From: Flavobacterium magnum
GTDB lineage: Bacteria > Bacteroidota > Bacteroidia > Flavobacteriales > Flavobacteriaceae
Length of the DNA: 64,000 bases
Reading direction: 5' to 3'
Assembly: GCF_003055625.1 (NCBI RefSeq)
Contig: NZ_CP028811.1
Coordinates: 372,001-436,000 of the forward strand
Shown: positions 16,896 to 25,742 of the stretch, in pieces
Position numbering within the stretch: the first letter of the stretch is position 1
How the letters are laid out: the number at the start of each line of letters is the position of its first letter
Made by a program: the position numbers and the translations under genes
Notes under the pieces: model-generated
The model's input: only the letters and a program-made list of their open reading frames with translations
Told to the model about the DNA's origin: nothing
Databases searched by the model: none

Positions 16896-17654
16896 CTATT
16901 TCTTTTCTTTGCTGACCGCCGCGTTAAAGTCAGTCGCTTTCCGGGCCATCTCAATTCCGATGCGCTCGGGGTTCCCGTTCTCAAAAGTTTCCGCAAAGTC
17001 AGCATCCTCAACGAGGTAGTATTTAAAGCCCGTTACGTATTCTGAAGCGATTTTCAATTCGGTTTTGAAATAATCGTCGGTGTAGCGCGCATTGACTTTT
17101 GACAGCAGCATTTCCTTTTTCTCGAGCAGTACTTCCTTTTTAAGACGCTTCGCTTTACCGTTGATGGCATTGATGATCGGGTCAAGCTCCATACCGCCGG
17201 CGATGATCCCCAGCAGCTGGATCGGTTTGAAAACTCCTGCCGTCCGAAGTCGCCGTTCCGCAGGGGTGTAGGTTTTTGCGGGCCTATTAAGAATCCTTAG
17301 GCTGACTGCATTAATGTTATTGTGGTTTACAACTTCCACCTCCTCGAGCTGTGTGACTTTGGAGATCATCGTAATATCGATCCTGCCTTTATAATACTGG
17401 TCCTTGTCGACGATTGTTCGCTGGAATTCGAGCTGTTCCGCACTCAGCACCAGTACGTCGTCGATATCGGCAGCGATTGAAAAATGGCCATCACTGTCGC
17501 TGACCACTTCCTGCTCATTGGCGACATTGACGATATGCACGCCGGACGGCACGCCATCAGCCACGAAAATCCTGCCTTCAAGCACACGCTGCTGCGAAAA
17601 AGCCAACTGCAGCAAAAGAAGGCAGCCGTATAACAGTAGCTTATTTTTTGTCAT
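16896..17654 (-). CDS. carboxypeptidase-regulatory-like domain protein, tandem paralogue 3
   Basis: Secreted protein of 252 residues with a signal peptide (ends FSQQ) and a CarboxypepD_reg-like beta-sandwich domain at about 25-110 (VLEGRIF, GVHIVNVANE, SDSDGHFSI, TQLEEVEVV). The C-terminal half is charged and helical and ends in SKEKK. It shares the same plan with two upstream genes, including the phrases YTPAERRL and INAINGKAK-like IxxxxGR, so the three arose by tandem duplication. The function is unknown; in TonB-dependent receptors this domain forms the N-terminal extension, but no barrel is present here. The start overlaps the previous gene by 14 nt. Confidence 0.82.
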   Translation of the reverse strand: MTKNKLLLYGCLLLLQLAFSQQRVLEGRIFVADGVPSGVHIVNVANEQEVVSDSDGHFSIAADIDDVLVLSAEQLEFQRTIVDKDQYYKGRIDITMISKVTQLEEVEVVNHNNINAVSLRILNRPAKTYTPAERRLRTAGVFKPIQLLGIIAGGMELDPIINAINGKAKRLKKEVLLEKKEMLLSKVNARYTDDYFKTELKIASEYVTGFKYYLVEDADFAETFENGNPERIGIEMARKATDFNAAVSKEKK

Positions 17655-18351
17655 TCGGGAGCCCGTTGTATTCCCTGGCCAATCCGACCATCATGAAAGT
17701 CGCCAGCAATTTGTCCTTAAGCCTCAATGTGTCAACGAATTTCTTGTTTTCCACTATATAATAGTGAAATCCCTTGATCCTGTCTTTAGAAATTCCAAGA
17801 TTCTCCTCATAAAAGGAGTCAGGGAACAGCCCGTCGAGTTTTTCAAGCAGCATTTCCTTCTGTTCGATCCTGGCATTTGCCCTGAGTTGCTTTGTGCGGC
17901 CTGAAATCAGATTGATCAGCGCGTCGATTGCCGTGCTGTTTGCCGTATAAATCTTGCGCTCGGCAGGCGTATATTGTTTGGGTTTCTTGGACAGGATCCC
18001 CAGGCTCACTGCGTCGAACCTGATGATTTCCACCTCATCGAGCTGCGTCGCCTTCGCTGTAGTCTGAATGGTAATTTTACCTGAATCGTAGTCCTGCTTT
18101 TCAATAACCTTCCGCTGCAGGTCGACATGATTTCCGGAAATGAGCAAAACGTCGTCGGTTTTTGCCAAAATCGAAAATGTACCGTCGTCGCCCGTGACCG
18201 ACTCTTTCTCGTTGACAAGGTTGAGGATATGGATTTCCCTCGGACTGCCGTCTTTCACAATGATGGCGCCTGAAATCAACTTTTCTTCCTGGGCAGAAAG
18301 CAAGCCGGAAATTAGAAAACACAGGAGCAAAAAAGTATTATTTTTTTTCAT
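17641..18351 (-). CDS. carboxypeptidase-regulatory-like domain protein, tandem paralogue 2
   Basis: Secreted protein of 236 residues, paralogue of the genes on both sides. Signal peptide ending LLSAQ, a CarboxypepD_reg-like domain (SGAIIVKDGSPREIHILNL, GDDGTFSI, ATQLDEVEII), then YTPAERKIY, LISGRTKQL and a C-terminal helical region. The ATG at 18351 is used because the 18387 start would put 12 residues before the signal peptide. It overlaps the upstream paralogue by 14 nt and the downstream one by 14 nt. No catalytic residues of carboxypeptidases are present; the role is unknown, perhaps structural in the envelope. Confidence 0.82.
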   Translation of the reverse strand: MKKNNTFLLLCFLISGLLSAQEEKLISGAIIVKDGSPREIHILNLVNEKESVTGDDGTFSILAKTDDVLLISGNHVDLQRKVIEKQDYDSGKITIQTTAKATQLDEVEIIRFDAVSLGILSKKPKQYTPAERKIYTANSTAIDALINLISGRTKQLRANARIEQKEMLLEKLDGLFPDSFYEENLGISKDRIKGFHYYIVENKKFVDTLRLKDKLLATFMMVGLAREYNGLPNDKK

Positions 18352-19159
18352 TGGCAATGTTTTTGATAAATTCTGTCGCAAGCTCACCCACGATAAAATC
18401 AGACATTGATGTATTCTTCGATGCTAATGTATTCAGAAAACGCTGATTTTCGACGAGGAAATATTGGAATCCCTTAATATAATCGAATGGGATTTTCAGT
18501 TTTTGCAATAAAAAATTGTCATCATACAGATACTGTATGCGTTGCAGCCAATTTTCTTTTTTCTCGGTTTCCAAAGCTTTTCTGAGCACCGCAGTGCGTC
18601 CGGAAATCGCGTTGAGCAGCGGATCGATTGAAAACTTCGTGTCCAGACCGATTTGCGCATCGGCGCCCGTTGCAGTTTTCAGGCGGCGTTCGGCCGGTGT
18701 GTATTTCTTTTGTCCGGCCGGAATGATTCCAAGTGATACCGCATTGATCCCTGGATAATTCATAATGACGACCTCGTTGAGTTGGGTGACTACTGACTGC
18801 AGCTTCACGTACATTGTTTCGTTCTCCATATCCTCACAGGCTATCGCCATCCGGAATGGTTTGATGTTTATTGCCGAAAACATCAGCGTATCATTTTCTG
18901 CTGCCTGGATCGTAAAATACCCGTCGCCGTCCGTAACGGCAAACCTTTCCGTCCTGACATTGATTACGTTGATATGGGCCGGATCCGAAAAATCGATCGC
19001 CACCCTGCCCTTAATATTCTTAACCGGATTCTGCTGCGCGTGTGCGAGCGCAATCATGAAAAAGCAGAAAAAATAAAAAGAGATTTTTGCATGATAACGG
19101 GCGGCAGCTGGAAAATTTCGGGGTAAAAATATTTCAATCCCTTCCCAATTAATTGCCAA
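18338..19159 (-). CDS. carboxypeptidase-regulatory-like domain protein, tandem paralogue 1 (start region frameshifted?)
   Basis: First and longest of three tandem paralogues. The domain order is as in the others (GRVAIDFSDPAHINVINV, DGDGYFTI, TQLNEVVIM, YTPAERRL, ISGRTAVL). The 273-residue ORF starts at 19159 and puts about 23 unusual residues before the hydrophobic signal segment. An ATG at 19092 in another frame would give a normal signal peptide (MQKISFYFF...) if the five-A run at 19084-19088 had six A. A possible -7 box (TATTTTTA, minus strand, 19124-19131) would start transcription downstream of 19159, supporting 19092. So the gene has either a sequence error or a real frameshift. Confidence 0.72.
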   Translation of the reverse strand: MAINWEGIEIFLPRNFPAAARYHAKISFYFFCFFMIALAHAQQNPVKNIKGRVAIDFSDPAHINVINVRTERFAVTDGDGYFTIQAAENDTLMFSAINIKPFRMAIACEDMENETMYVKLQSVVTQLNEVVIMNYPGINAVSLGIIPAGQKKYTPAERRLKTATGADAQIGLDTKFSIDPLLNAISGRTAVLRKALETEKKENWLQRIQYLYDDNFLLQKLKIPFDYIKGFQYFLVENQRFLNTLASKNTSMSDFIVGELATEFIKNIANEKK

Positions 19160-19232
19160 CGGATTCGTAAAATTCTGTTAATTAGCAGTCAAACCGACTT
19201 ACGGAAATCTTTCTTTTTATTACAAAGCTTTT

Positions 19233-19240
19233 TATCTTTA
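19233..19240 (+). promoter_or_regulatory. -7-like box (TATCTTTA) of pepE
   Basis: One mismatch (A for the final G) from TAnnTTTG, 14 nt before the pepE ATG. The same TAnnTTTA form occurs before the T9SS plug-type gene (32677-32684). Confidence 0.35.
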
Positions 19241-19254
19241 CCAAAACCAAGACT

Positions 19255-19962
19255 ATGAAAAACCTGATTATTGCAAGCACATCCACCCTGCACGGCAGTG
19301 GCTACCTTGAGTATATTATGCCTGAACTGGAGACGCATTTTGCCCACTGCCAAATGATCGTTTTCATACCGTATGCGCGACCGGGCGGCATCACCCATGA
19401 CGAGTACACTGAAAAAGTGGCGCAGACGTTTGCCCGCATCGGGAAGGAAGTCGTTGGACTGCATACATTTGAAAATCCCGCAGAATCCATCAAAAACGCA
19501 GAGGCCGTATTTACTGGAGGCGGCAACACGTTCCTGCTGGTTTCGGAACTGTACCGATACGGTGTGATGGAGCCACTTGCCGAGGCGCTGACAAACGGCA
19601 CGCCATACCTGGGGAGCAGCGCGGGGAGCAACATCACCGGCCTGACTATGCAGACCACGAACGATATGCCGATCGTTTACCCGCCAAGCTTCAGGACATT
19701 GGGAATGATCCCGTTCAACCTGAATCCGCATTATATCGATGCAGACGGACAGTCAAAACATATGGGCGAAACGCGTGAAACAAGGATTAAGGAATTTCAT
19801 GCTTTTAACGCGGTACCGGTTTTGGGCCTGCGTGAAGGCAGCTGGATTGAGGTCAAAGGGGAGCGGATTACGTTGAAAGGTGAATTATCGGCGCGGCTTT
19901 TCCGCCAGGGACTGGACGCTGTGGAACTCGAAACGGGTTGCGATTTAGGATTTGTGCGCTAA
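19255..19962 (+). CDS. pepE: dipeptidase PepE (peptidase S51, aspartyl dipeptidase)
   Basis: Cytoplasmic serine peptidase of 235 residues that cleaves dipeptides with N-terminal aspartate. The nucleophile is in LGSSAGSN, the GGGNTF segment and NLNPHYID are typical of family S51, and length matches Salmonella PepE. Some S51 proteins are cyanophycinases, but those are longer and no cyanophycin synthetase gene lies nearby. The structured repeat copy D starts 18 nt after the stop. Confidence 0.92.
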   Translation: MKNLIIASTSTLHGSGYLEYIMPELETHFAHCQMIVFIPYARPGGITHDEYTEKVAQTFARIGKEVVGLHTFENPAESIKNAEAVFTGGGNTFLLVSELYRYGVMEPLAEALTNGTPYLGSSAGSNITGLTMQTTNDMPIVYPPSFRTLGMIPFNLNPHYIDADGQSKHMGETRETRIKEFHAFNAVPVLGLREGSWIEVKGERITLKGELSARLFRQGLDAVELETGCDLGFVR

Positions 19963-19979
19963 CCATCGGATGCGGTACT

Positions 19980-20079
19980 GCGTTAGCGGTTGGAGCGGAA
20001 ATCCTTTTAAGGATCACCGGAACGCAGTGCAGGAAATCCTGAAAAGATTGCAGCGGAAAACGCGGGCCGCAGGCAACGC
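19980..20079 (+). ncRNA. structured intergenic repeat, copy D (candidate Flavo-1-like RNA)
   Basis: The copy most divergent from A and B, but it keeps GAGCGGAAATCCTTTT and AAAAGATTGCAGCGG. The inner stem pairs CTTTTAAGGAT (20004-20014) with ATCCTGAAAAG (20036-20046), ten pairs with one A/G mismatch. The outer stem is GCGTT (19980-19984) with AACGC (20075-20079). It sits between pepE and the convergent tRNA-Gly terminator. Its inner-stem sequence differs from the other copies while pairing is kept. Confidence 0.55.
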
Positions 20080-20100
20080 CAAAATAAACCCGTTAAAAAT

Positions 20101-20133
20101 AAAAAAAGCCCCAAACTAAAAAGTTTAAGGCTT
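20101..20133 (-). terminator. rho-independent terminator of tRNA-Gly(TCC)
   Basis: On the minus strand a 12-bp stem AAGCCTTAAACT/AGTTTGGGGCTT (two G-T pairs) with a 4-nt T loop is followed by a run of T. It starts 1 nt after the encoded CCA of the tRNA. Confidence 0.85.
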
Positions 20134-20134
20134 T

Positions 20135-20210
<76 letters not shown>

Positions 20211-20220
20211 AATAACGGTG

Positions 20221-20252
20221 CAAATATAAGTAATTAGTTTTTTCAGTTGCAA
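20221..20252 (-). promoter_or_regulatory. promoter of tRNA-Gly(TCC)
   Basis: Minus-strand TTG (20250-20252), 21-nt spacer, then TATATTTG (20221-20228), 10 nt before the mature tRNA. A close match to the Bacteroidota -33/-7 consensus. Confidence 0.7.
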
Positions 20253-20332
20253 GTTTTTTTATGAAAAAAAATTCGGAAAATCAGCAATCCCGTGATAAAC
20301 GATTTATCCTTAAAATGTTACCTTAACCATAA

Positions 20333-20773
20333 ATGAATACGATCAGGCAGATTACCGCTGAAGAAACCTATATAGTGCGGCAGGAAGTGCTGCGAAAGGG
20401 CCAACCGCCTGAAAGCTGCCGTTTCGACGGAGACGAATTGCCCACAACGGTACACCTTGGGTTGTTCGACAACGGCATGCTGGCGGGAATCGTGACCGTG
20501 CTTGACCATGGGAACCCTGTTTTTGGGACGGGGAAAGCGTTCCAGCTTCGCGGCATGGCTGTGCGGACGACACATCAAATGAAGGGTTTTGGCGCGGCAC
20601 TGTTATCGGGTGCGGAAGCGTTTGTCAAAACCGAAGGCGGCACCGTCGTCTGGTTTAACGCACGCACCACTGCAGTGGGATTTTACGAAAAAGCAGGCTA
20701 TCAAAAGAACGGCCCGGCGTTTGAGATCGGGAACGTCGGGCCGCATTATATGATGTTTAAAGCCATTTTATGA
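20333..20773 (+). CDS. GNAT family N-acetyltransferase
   Basis: Acetyltransferase of 146 residues. The acetyl-CoA binding motif A is visible as LRGMAVRTTHQMKGFGAAL (Q/R-x-x-G-x-G/A at about 81-86), followed by the WFNARTTAVGFYEKAGY motif B region common in GNATs. The substrate is unknown. The stop overlaps the convergent L,D-transpeptidase-like gene by 6 nt. Confidence 0.88.
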   Translation: MNTIRQITAEETYIVRQEVLRKGQPPESCRFDGDELPTTVHLGLFDNGMLAGIVTVLDHGNPVFGTGKAFQLRGMAVRTTHQMKGFGAALLSGAEAFVKTEGGTVVWFNARTTAVGFYEKAGYQKNGPAFEIGNVGPHYMMFKAIL

Positions 20774-21484
20774 TGCCATCACCTTTGCCGTAGTGGCTGC
20801 AGTATGCGACGGATGGTAAATGTAGAGGCACGACTTGTTCTTAATCGTCTCAATAATATCGTGTGTGAGCTCAGCGGGCAGCGCCGGACAACCCTGGCTT
20901 CTCCCGAGGCGGTGGTTGTTCCTGATGAACGATTCCGATACATAATCGGCTGCATGCATCACGACGCCCCGCGCACGTGCGGCGCTGTTGACGCCTTTTT
21001 CCATGCCATCCAGCTTGAGCGAGGCACCGTGCTTGCCGTTGTAAATCTCGCCGGTAACGTAAAGTCCGAGGCTGCTTTTATACGATTCCGACGCATTGGA
21101 AAAGCTGTTTGCAAATTCGTCGCCTGAGTTCCTGCCATGCGCCACCAACGATTGGTACAGCACGGTATTGGTTGCCATGTCGATGACCCAAAGACGTTTG
21201 GTATTGGATGATTTGCTGAAATCAATCAGCGTGAGGATATCTTTCTTCAATGCGCCTGATGCTTTTAATTCATAAAAGGCCTGAAGCCCCTGGGCGAAGC
21301 TTGTGATATCAGGAAGCGCGAAATGGTTTGCATTCAGGCTGTTGTACACCGTTGACGCTTCAGTCTCAAATGCCGTTGCGGCTGGGACGGTGGCGATTGC
21401 TGAAACTTTTTTAACTGCTGTTTTTTCGATTGGGGAAAAGCTGGTCAGAACGAAAATAATGACTGCCGATATTCTGTATACCAT
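20768..21484 (-). CDS. murein L,D-transpeptidase catalytic-domain-like protein (secreted)
   Basis: Secreted protein of 238 residues with an N-terminal hydrophobic signal. The catalytic segment runs from about 135 to 215: VVMHAADYVSE, then NNHRLGRSQGCPAL, giving the His and the S-x-G-C nucleophile pattern of L,D-transpeptidases. The family (YkuD-related) may cross-link or edit peptidoglycan, or attach proteins to it. Upstream are residues SLNANHFALPDITSFAQGLQAFYELK, typical of this bacteroidotal family. No operon partner is adjacent. Confidence 0.85.
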   Translation of the reverse strand: MVYRISAVIIFVLTSFSPIEKTAVKKVSAIATVPAATAFETEASTVYNSLNANHFALPDITSFAQGLQAFYELKASGALKKDILTLIDFSKSSNTKRLWVIDMATNTVLYQSLVAHGRNSGDEFANSFSNASESYKSSLGLYVTGEIYNGKHGASLKLDGMEKGVNSAARARGVVMHAADYVSESFIRNNHRLGRSQGCPALPAELTHDIIETIKNKSCLYIYHPSHTAATTAKVMAS

Positions 21485-21656
21485 TGAAAATGTTTAAGTT
21501 AATACTTCGTCTTTGGGACCGCAAAAGTAACGCACCGAAGGCTGACTGCCAAAATAATGGGCAAATTTTAACTTTTGCGAAATATCGGGTAGGAATTACA
21601 AAACGCTGCTGCCTTTTTATTATTGTATGGATGCGAGGAAATTTACTTTAAATTTT

Positions 21657-21664
21657 TACTTTTG
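21657..21664 (+). promoter_or_regulatory. -7 box (TACTTTTG) of the DUF5916 gene
   Basis: TACTTTTG fits TAnnTTTG and is 17 nt before the ATG at 21682. The 196-nt gap upstream of that ATG holds nothing else I can identify. Confidence 0.5.
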
Positions 21665-21681
21665 CCTCACAATCAACCCCT

Positions 21682-24102
21682 ATGAGCAAAATTCACCAAG
21701 TATTCCTGTCGCTGTTGCTACTCACAGGCGTAAATGTTTTTGCTCAGAAAAAAATCCTCGTAGCCAGGAACACGTCCGAGAAAATAACCGTAGACGGCAA
21801 ATTTACGGAGGCCGCCTGGACGACCGCCCCATTGGCCGGTGATTTCGTGATGTTCCAGCCTGATAATGGCAAGCCGATTGACAGCGCAAAGAATACTGAA
21901 GTCCGTATACTTTACGACAATGACGCCGTTTACATCGCCGCGACGATGCATGACGACGACCCTTCAAAGATCCGGAAAGAGATTACGCAGCGTGACAACG
22001 TGGGGACAGCAGATATTTTTGGGGTTTTCATCAACGGGTTCAATGACGGCCAGCAGGATTTCCAGTTTTTTGTGACCGCTTCGGGCGTGCAGCTCGACCG
22101 GCTGGCTACAGAAGACGGCGCCGTGTCGCCGGACAATTTCAACCAGGATTTTTCGTGGGACGGCATTTGGGACAGCAAGGTACTGATCACCGATTTTGGT
22201 TGGACTGTGGAAATGAAAATACCTTATGCGGCGCTTCGATTTTCGAAGGAGAAGGTCCAGACGTGGGGATTGAATTTTTACCGCAGCATCCGCCGCGACC
22301 GGCAGCATTATACGTGGAGCCCGATTGATTCTGAGATCCGCTCGACGCGCAACCAGAACGGCGTCCTGGAGGGCATTGAAAACGTCAAGACCTCCACGAG
22401 GCTGTTCTTCATCCCTTACTCTTCTTATTATTATGAAAACAACGAATCCGGATCGGCCAATAAATTCAAAGCCGGAATGGACATCAAATATGGCATCAAC
22501 GATTCATTCACGCTGGATGCGATCCTGATACCCGATTTCGGTCAGACGCGCTTCGACAATGTCATACTGAACCTGAGTCCGTTTGAGCAGCAATTTTCCG
22601 AAAACCGCCCATTTTTTACCGAAGGCACCGACCTCTTCAATAAGGGAGCGCTTTTATATTCGAGACGCATCGGCGGCGCACCCCGGTTTCAGCCCGAAGA
22701 CTTTGATCCCGTCAATGAAACGATTGCCAATGCGCCGGCAACGGTCAATTTGCTGAATGCTGTAAAAGTGTCGGGGCGGACAAAAAAAGGGCTTGGGATT
22801 GGCGTACTGAACGCGGTAACCGAGCGCACCTACGCCACGGTACAAAACACGGCTACGGGTGAAAAACGCGAGGGTGTGGTCGAGCCGCTTACAAACTACA
22901 ATGTGCTGGTGCTTGACCAGCGGTTCAACCAAAACTCTTCGGTGACGCTTGTCAATACGAACACGCTGAGGGAAGGGCACTACCGCGATGCCAATGTTGC
23001 CGGCCTGCTTTTCGATCTTAACACAAAAGAGAATTCGTACAACTTGTCAGGCGATTTCAAATACAGCACGATTTACTCAGCGAGCCAAACTGACGGCTTC
23101 AAGACCTCGCTGAATTTTGAAAAGACCAGCGGCAAATACCGTTATACGATTTTCGGGAAATACCTTTCGGCAGATTATGACATCAACGACCTCGGCATCG
23201 CGTTCCAAAGCGATTACCACAATATATATGCCGACTTCAGTTACCGCATCCTCAATCCTACCAAGGTTTTCAATACTTTCCGGACTGACGTGAAATCGAG
23301 TCTCGAACTTGAAAACACGACCGGAAAGTTGCAGGATAATTTCATCAATTTTTCAGCGGAAGGCAACACGCGCCGCAATGATTATTACCGTCTGCTTTTC
23401 CAGGCAAATCCTTTGGAAAGCTTTGATTTTTATCAGCCTCGCATTTCGGGAAGGTATTCCTATATCCCGCGCAGCATCACGACGCTTTTCGTATTTTCTT
23501 CAAATTATAACAATACCCTTGCCATTGATTTCAATCCGTCTGTAAAGTGGTATGATGAGAAAGGCCGCCGCGACTATGGTTTCTTTTTCAGCCCGAGATA
23601 CCGCATCAACGACAAGATTCTGCTGATTTACGGGTTTAATTACGTCCGATCGATGAACGACCGCGGCTACGTAGGACACGACCCCACGAACATTTATTAT
23701 GCGGAAAGGAACATCAAAACAATCACCAATGAGTTGTCAGGGAAATTAGCGCTGAACAATAAAATGACCATTAACCTGACGGCAAGATATTACTGGTCCT
23801 TTTCAGACAACCATGATTTTTTTGTATTGCAGAATGATGGGCACCTGTCGCCTGCGACACTGGTTTCGGTGCTCGATGAGAATTTTAATGTATGGAATTT
23901 TGACCTTTCGTATGCCTGGTGGTTTGCGCCGGCCAGCCAGATTTCTATCCTATACCGGAACAACGCCCTGGATTACCGCAACGACATCCGGCGGGGAATC
24001 GGCGAAAACCTCAAAAACCTGTTTGACAACAGCCTCAACAACATCTTTTCGGTGAGCTTCCGCTACTACATCGATTACAACAGCGCGAGGAAGTGGTTTT
24101 AA
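21682..24102 (+). CDS. DUF5916 outer-membrane protein with CBM9-like N-terminal domain
   Basis: Secreted protein of 806 residues. Signal peptide ending VFAQ (about residue 21), then a carbohydrate-binding family 9-like domain (KITVDGKFTEAAW, DNDAVYIAATMHDDDP, WTVEMKIPYAALRF, about 30-210), then a long DUF5916 region of amphipathic strands with many aromatics (FSENRPFFTEGTDLF, RRIGGAPR, YNLSGDFKYSTI) that probably forms an outer-membrane barrel and ends in SFRYYIDYNSARKWF. The substrate is unknown; related proteins occur near peptidase and sugar-uptake genes. The box at 21657-21664 supports this start. Confidence 0.88.
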   Translation: MSKIHQVFLSLLLLTGVNVFAQKKILVARNTSEKITVDGKFTEAAWTTAPLAGDFVMFQPDNGKPIDSAKNTEVRILYDNDAVYIAATMHDDDPSKIRKEITQRDNVGTADIFGVFINGFNDGQQDFQFFVTASGVQLDRLATEDGAVSPDNFNQDFSWDGIWDSKVLITDFGWTVEMKIPYAALRFSKEKVQTWGLNFYRSIRRDRQHYTWSPIDSEIRSTRNQNGVLEGIENVKTSTRLFFIPYSSYYYENNESGSANKFKAGMDIKYGINDSFTLDAILIPDFGQTRFDNVILNLSPFEQQFSENRPFFTEGTDLFNKGALLYSRRIGGAPRFQPEDFDPVNETIANAPATVNLLNAVKVSGRTKKGLGIGVLNAVTERTYATVQNTATGEKREGVVEPLTNYNVLVLDQRFNQNSSVTLVNTNTLREGHYRDANVAGLLFDLNTKENSYNLSGDFKYSTIYSASQTDGFKTSLNFEKTSGKYRYTIFGKYLSADYDINDLGIAFQSDYHNIYADFSYRILNPTKVFNTFRTDVKSSLELENTTGKLQDNFINFSAEGNTRRNDYYRLLFQANPLESFDFYQPRISGRYSYIPRSITTLFVFSSNYNNTLAIDFNPSVKWYDEKGRRDYGFFFSPRYRINDKILLIYGFNYVRSMNDRGYVGHDPTNIYYAERNIKTITNELSGKLALNNKMTINLTARYYWSFSDNHDFFVLQNDGHLSPATLVSVLDENFNVWNFDLSYAWWFAPASQISILYRNNALDYRNDIRRGIGENLKNLFDNSLNNIFSVSFRYYIDYNSARKWF

Positions 24103-24156
24103 GATAAAGCATGCCGGTTTTTGGTTTTTATTAACCTGCAGGGCTTGGAATTCAAT

Positions 24157-24164
24157 TATCTTTG
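24157..24164 (+). promoter_or_regulatory. -7 box (TATCTTTG) of gpmI
   Basis: TATCTTTG ends 15 nt before the ATG at 24180 and overlaps the upstream in-frame start at 24162, so the downstream ATG is the likely start. Confidence 0.55.
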
Positions 24165-24179
24165 CAAAAATCCTTTTCG

Positions 24180-25697
24180 ATGAACAAGAAAGTCATTCTG
24201 ATGATCCTGGACGGCTGGGGAAAATCCCCGGACCCTAAAGTTTCCGCCCCCGATAACGCAAAAATTCCCTTCATAAAAAACCTGCTTGCAACTTACCCGA
24301 CGGCCGAATTGCGGACGGACGGACTCAACGTAGGGCTCCCTGACGGGCAAATGGGAAATTCGGAAGTCGGACACATGAACCTGGGTGCCGGAAGAATCAT
24401 CTACCAGGATCTTGTGAAAATTAACCTTGCCGTCGAAAATAAGACGTTCAACAAGGAAAAGGCTGTCGCCGACGCGTTCCATTATGCAAAGGAATATGAT
24501 AAGGATGTGCATTTGCTGGGACTGGTTTCCGACGGCGGCGTCCATTCACACATCAACCATTTGAAAGGGCTGATTGACGCGGCGCATGATTACGGACTGG
24601 AGAAGGTTTTTATTCATGCGTTTACCGATGGGCGCGACGTGGACCCAAAATCGGGCACGGGTTTTATCGGCGACATTGTGAACCATGTAAAAGGCACATC
24701 GGTAAAGCTGGCCTCCGTGATTGGGCGCTACTATGCCATGGATCGTGACAAGCGCTGGGAACGGGTGAAACAGGCGTATGATTTATTGGTCCATGCCGAA
24801 GGCACGCATTCGCAGGATGCCGTGAAAAGCATCGCTGAAAATTATGCGAAAAACATCACAGATGAATTCCTTCCGCCGATTGTCATGACCAATGACCATG
24901 ATGAGCCGCTCGTCACAATCAAGGAAGGTGATGTGGTGATTTTCTTCAACTTCAGGACCGACCGCGGAAGGCAACTCACGGAAGTACTTTCACAAAAGGA
25001 CCATCCTGAGGAAAACATGCACAAGATGAACCTGTATTATGTGACGATGACCAATTATGATGATACGTTTCATAACATTTACAGGATTTTCGACAAGGAC
25101 AATATTACCGAAACCCTTGGGGAAGTTTTGGAAAAAAACAACAAAAAGCAAATCAGGATAGCCGAAACCGAAAAATATCCGCACGTGACGTTTTTCTTCT
25201 CCGGCGGCCAGGAGGCGCCATTTGAAGGCGAAACCAGAATTTTAAGGAACTCCCCTAAAGTCGCGACCTATGACCTGCAGCCTGAGATGAGCGCTTTTGA
25301 GCTCGCAGATGCCCTGGTGCCTGAACTCGATAAAGGCGAAGTTGACTTTGTGTGCCTGAACTTTGCCAATGGCGACATGGTAGGGCATACTGGCGTGATG
25401 GAAGCCGCAATCAGGGCGTGCGAAGTGGTGGATCAATGTGTGGAAAAAGTCGTAACGGCTGCCTTGAAAAACAATTACACCACCATTGTCATCGCCGATC
25501 ACGGCAATTGCGAAACGATGATCAATCCTGATGGGAGTCCGAATACAGCGCACACGACCAATCCCGTGCCGATCATCCTTGTGGATCCGGAACTGAAACA
25601 CATCAACAGCGGCATTCTGGGCGATATTGCACCCACCATACTTGAGCTCATGGGCATCGGGAAACCCGAAGCGATGACAAGACATTCGCTTTTGTAA
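24180..25697 (+). CDS. gpmI: 2,3-bisphosphoglycerate-independent phosphoglycerate mutase
   Basis: Metal-dependent glycolytic enzyme of 505 residues interconverting 3- and 2-phosphoglycerate. The alkaline-phosphatase-like core is seen at MILDGWG (first metal Asp), MGNSEVGHMNLGAGR (catalytic Ser), NFANGDMVGHTG and IADHGNCETM (metal ligands), with the phosphotransfer domain between (VHSHINHL, HAFTDGRD, GRYYAMDRD). Length is that of GpmI. The start at 24180 follows the -7 box at 24157-24164. Confidence 0.97.
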   Translation: MNKKVILMILDGWGKSPDPKVSAPDNAKIPFIKNLLATYPTAELRTDGLNVGLPDGQMGNSEVGHMNLGAGRIIYQDLVKINLAVENKTFNKEKAVADAFHYAKEYDKDVHLLGLVSDGGVHSHINHLKGLIDAAHDYGLEKVFIHAFTDGRDVDPKSGTGFIGDIVNHVKGTSVKLASVIGRYYAMDRDKRWERVKQAYDLLVHAEGTHSQDAVKSIAENYAKNITDEFLPPIVMTNDHDEPLVTIKEGDVVIFFNFRTDRGRQLTEVLSQKDHPEENMHKMNLYYVTMTNYDDTFHNIYRIFDKDNITETLGEVLEKNNKKQIRIAETEKYPHVTFFFSGGQEAPFEGETRILRNSPKVATYDLQPEMSAFELADALVPELDKGEVDFVCLNFANGDMVGHTGVMEAAIRACEVVDQCVEKVVTAALKNNYTTIVIADHGNCETMINPDGSPNTAHTTNPVPIILVDPELKHINSGILGDIAPTILELMGIGKPEAMTRHSLL

Positions 25698-25742
25698 TGT
25701 AGGAAAACTGCCGGATTTGCTGTTTAAATATTATTTGCAATA

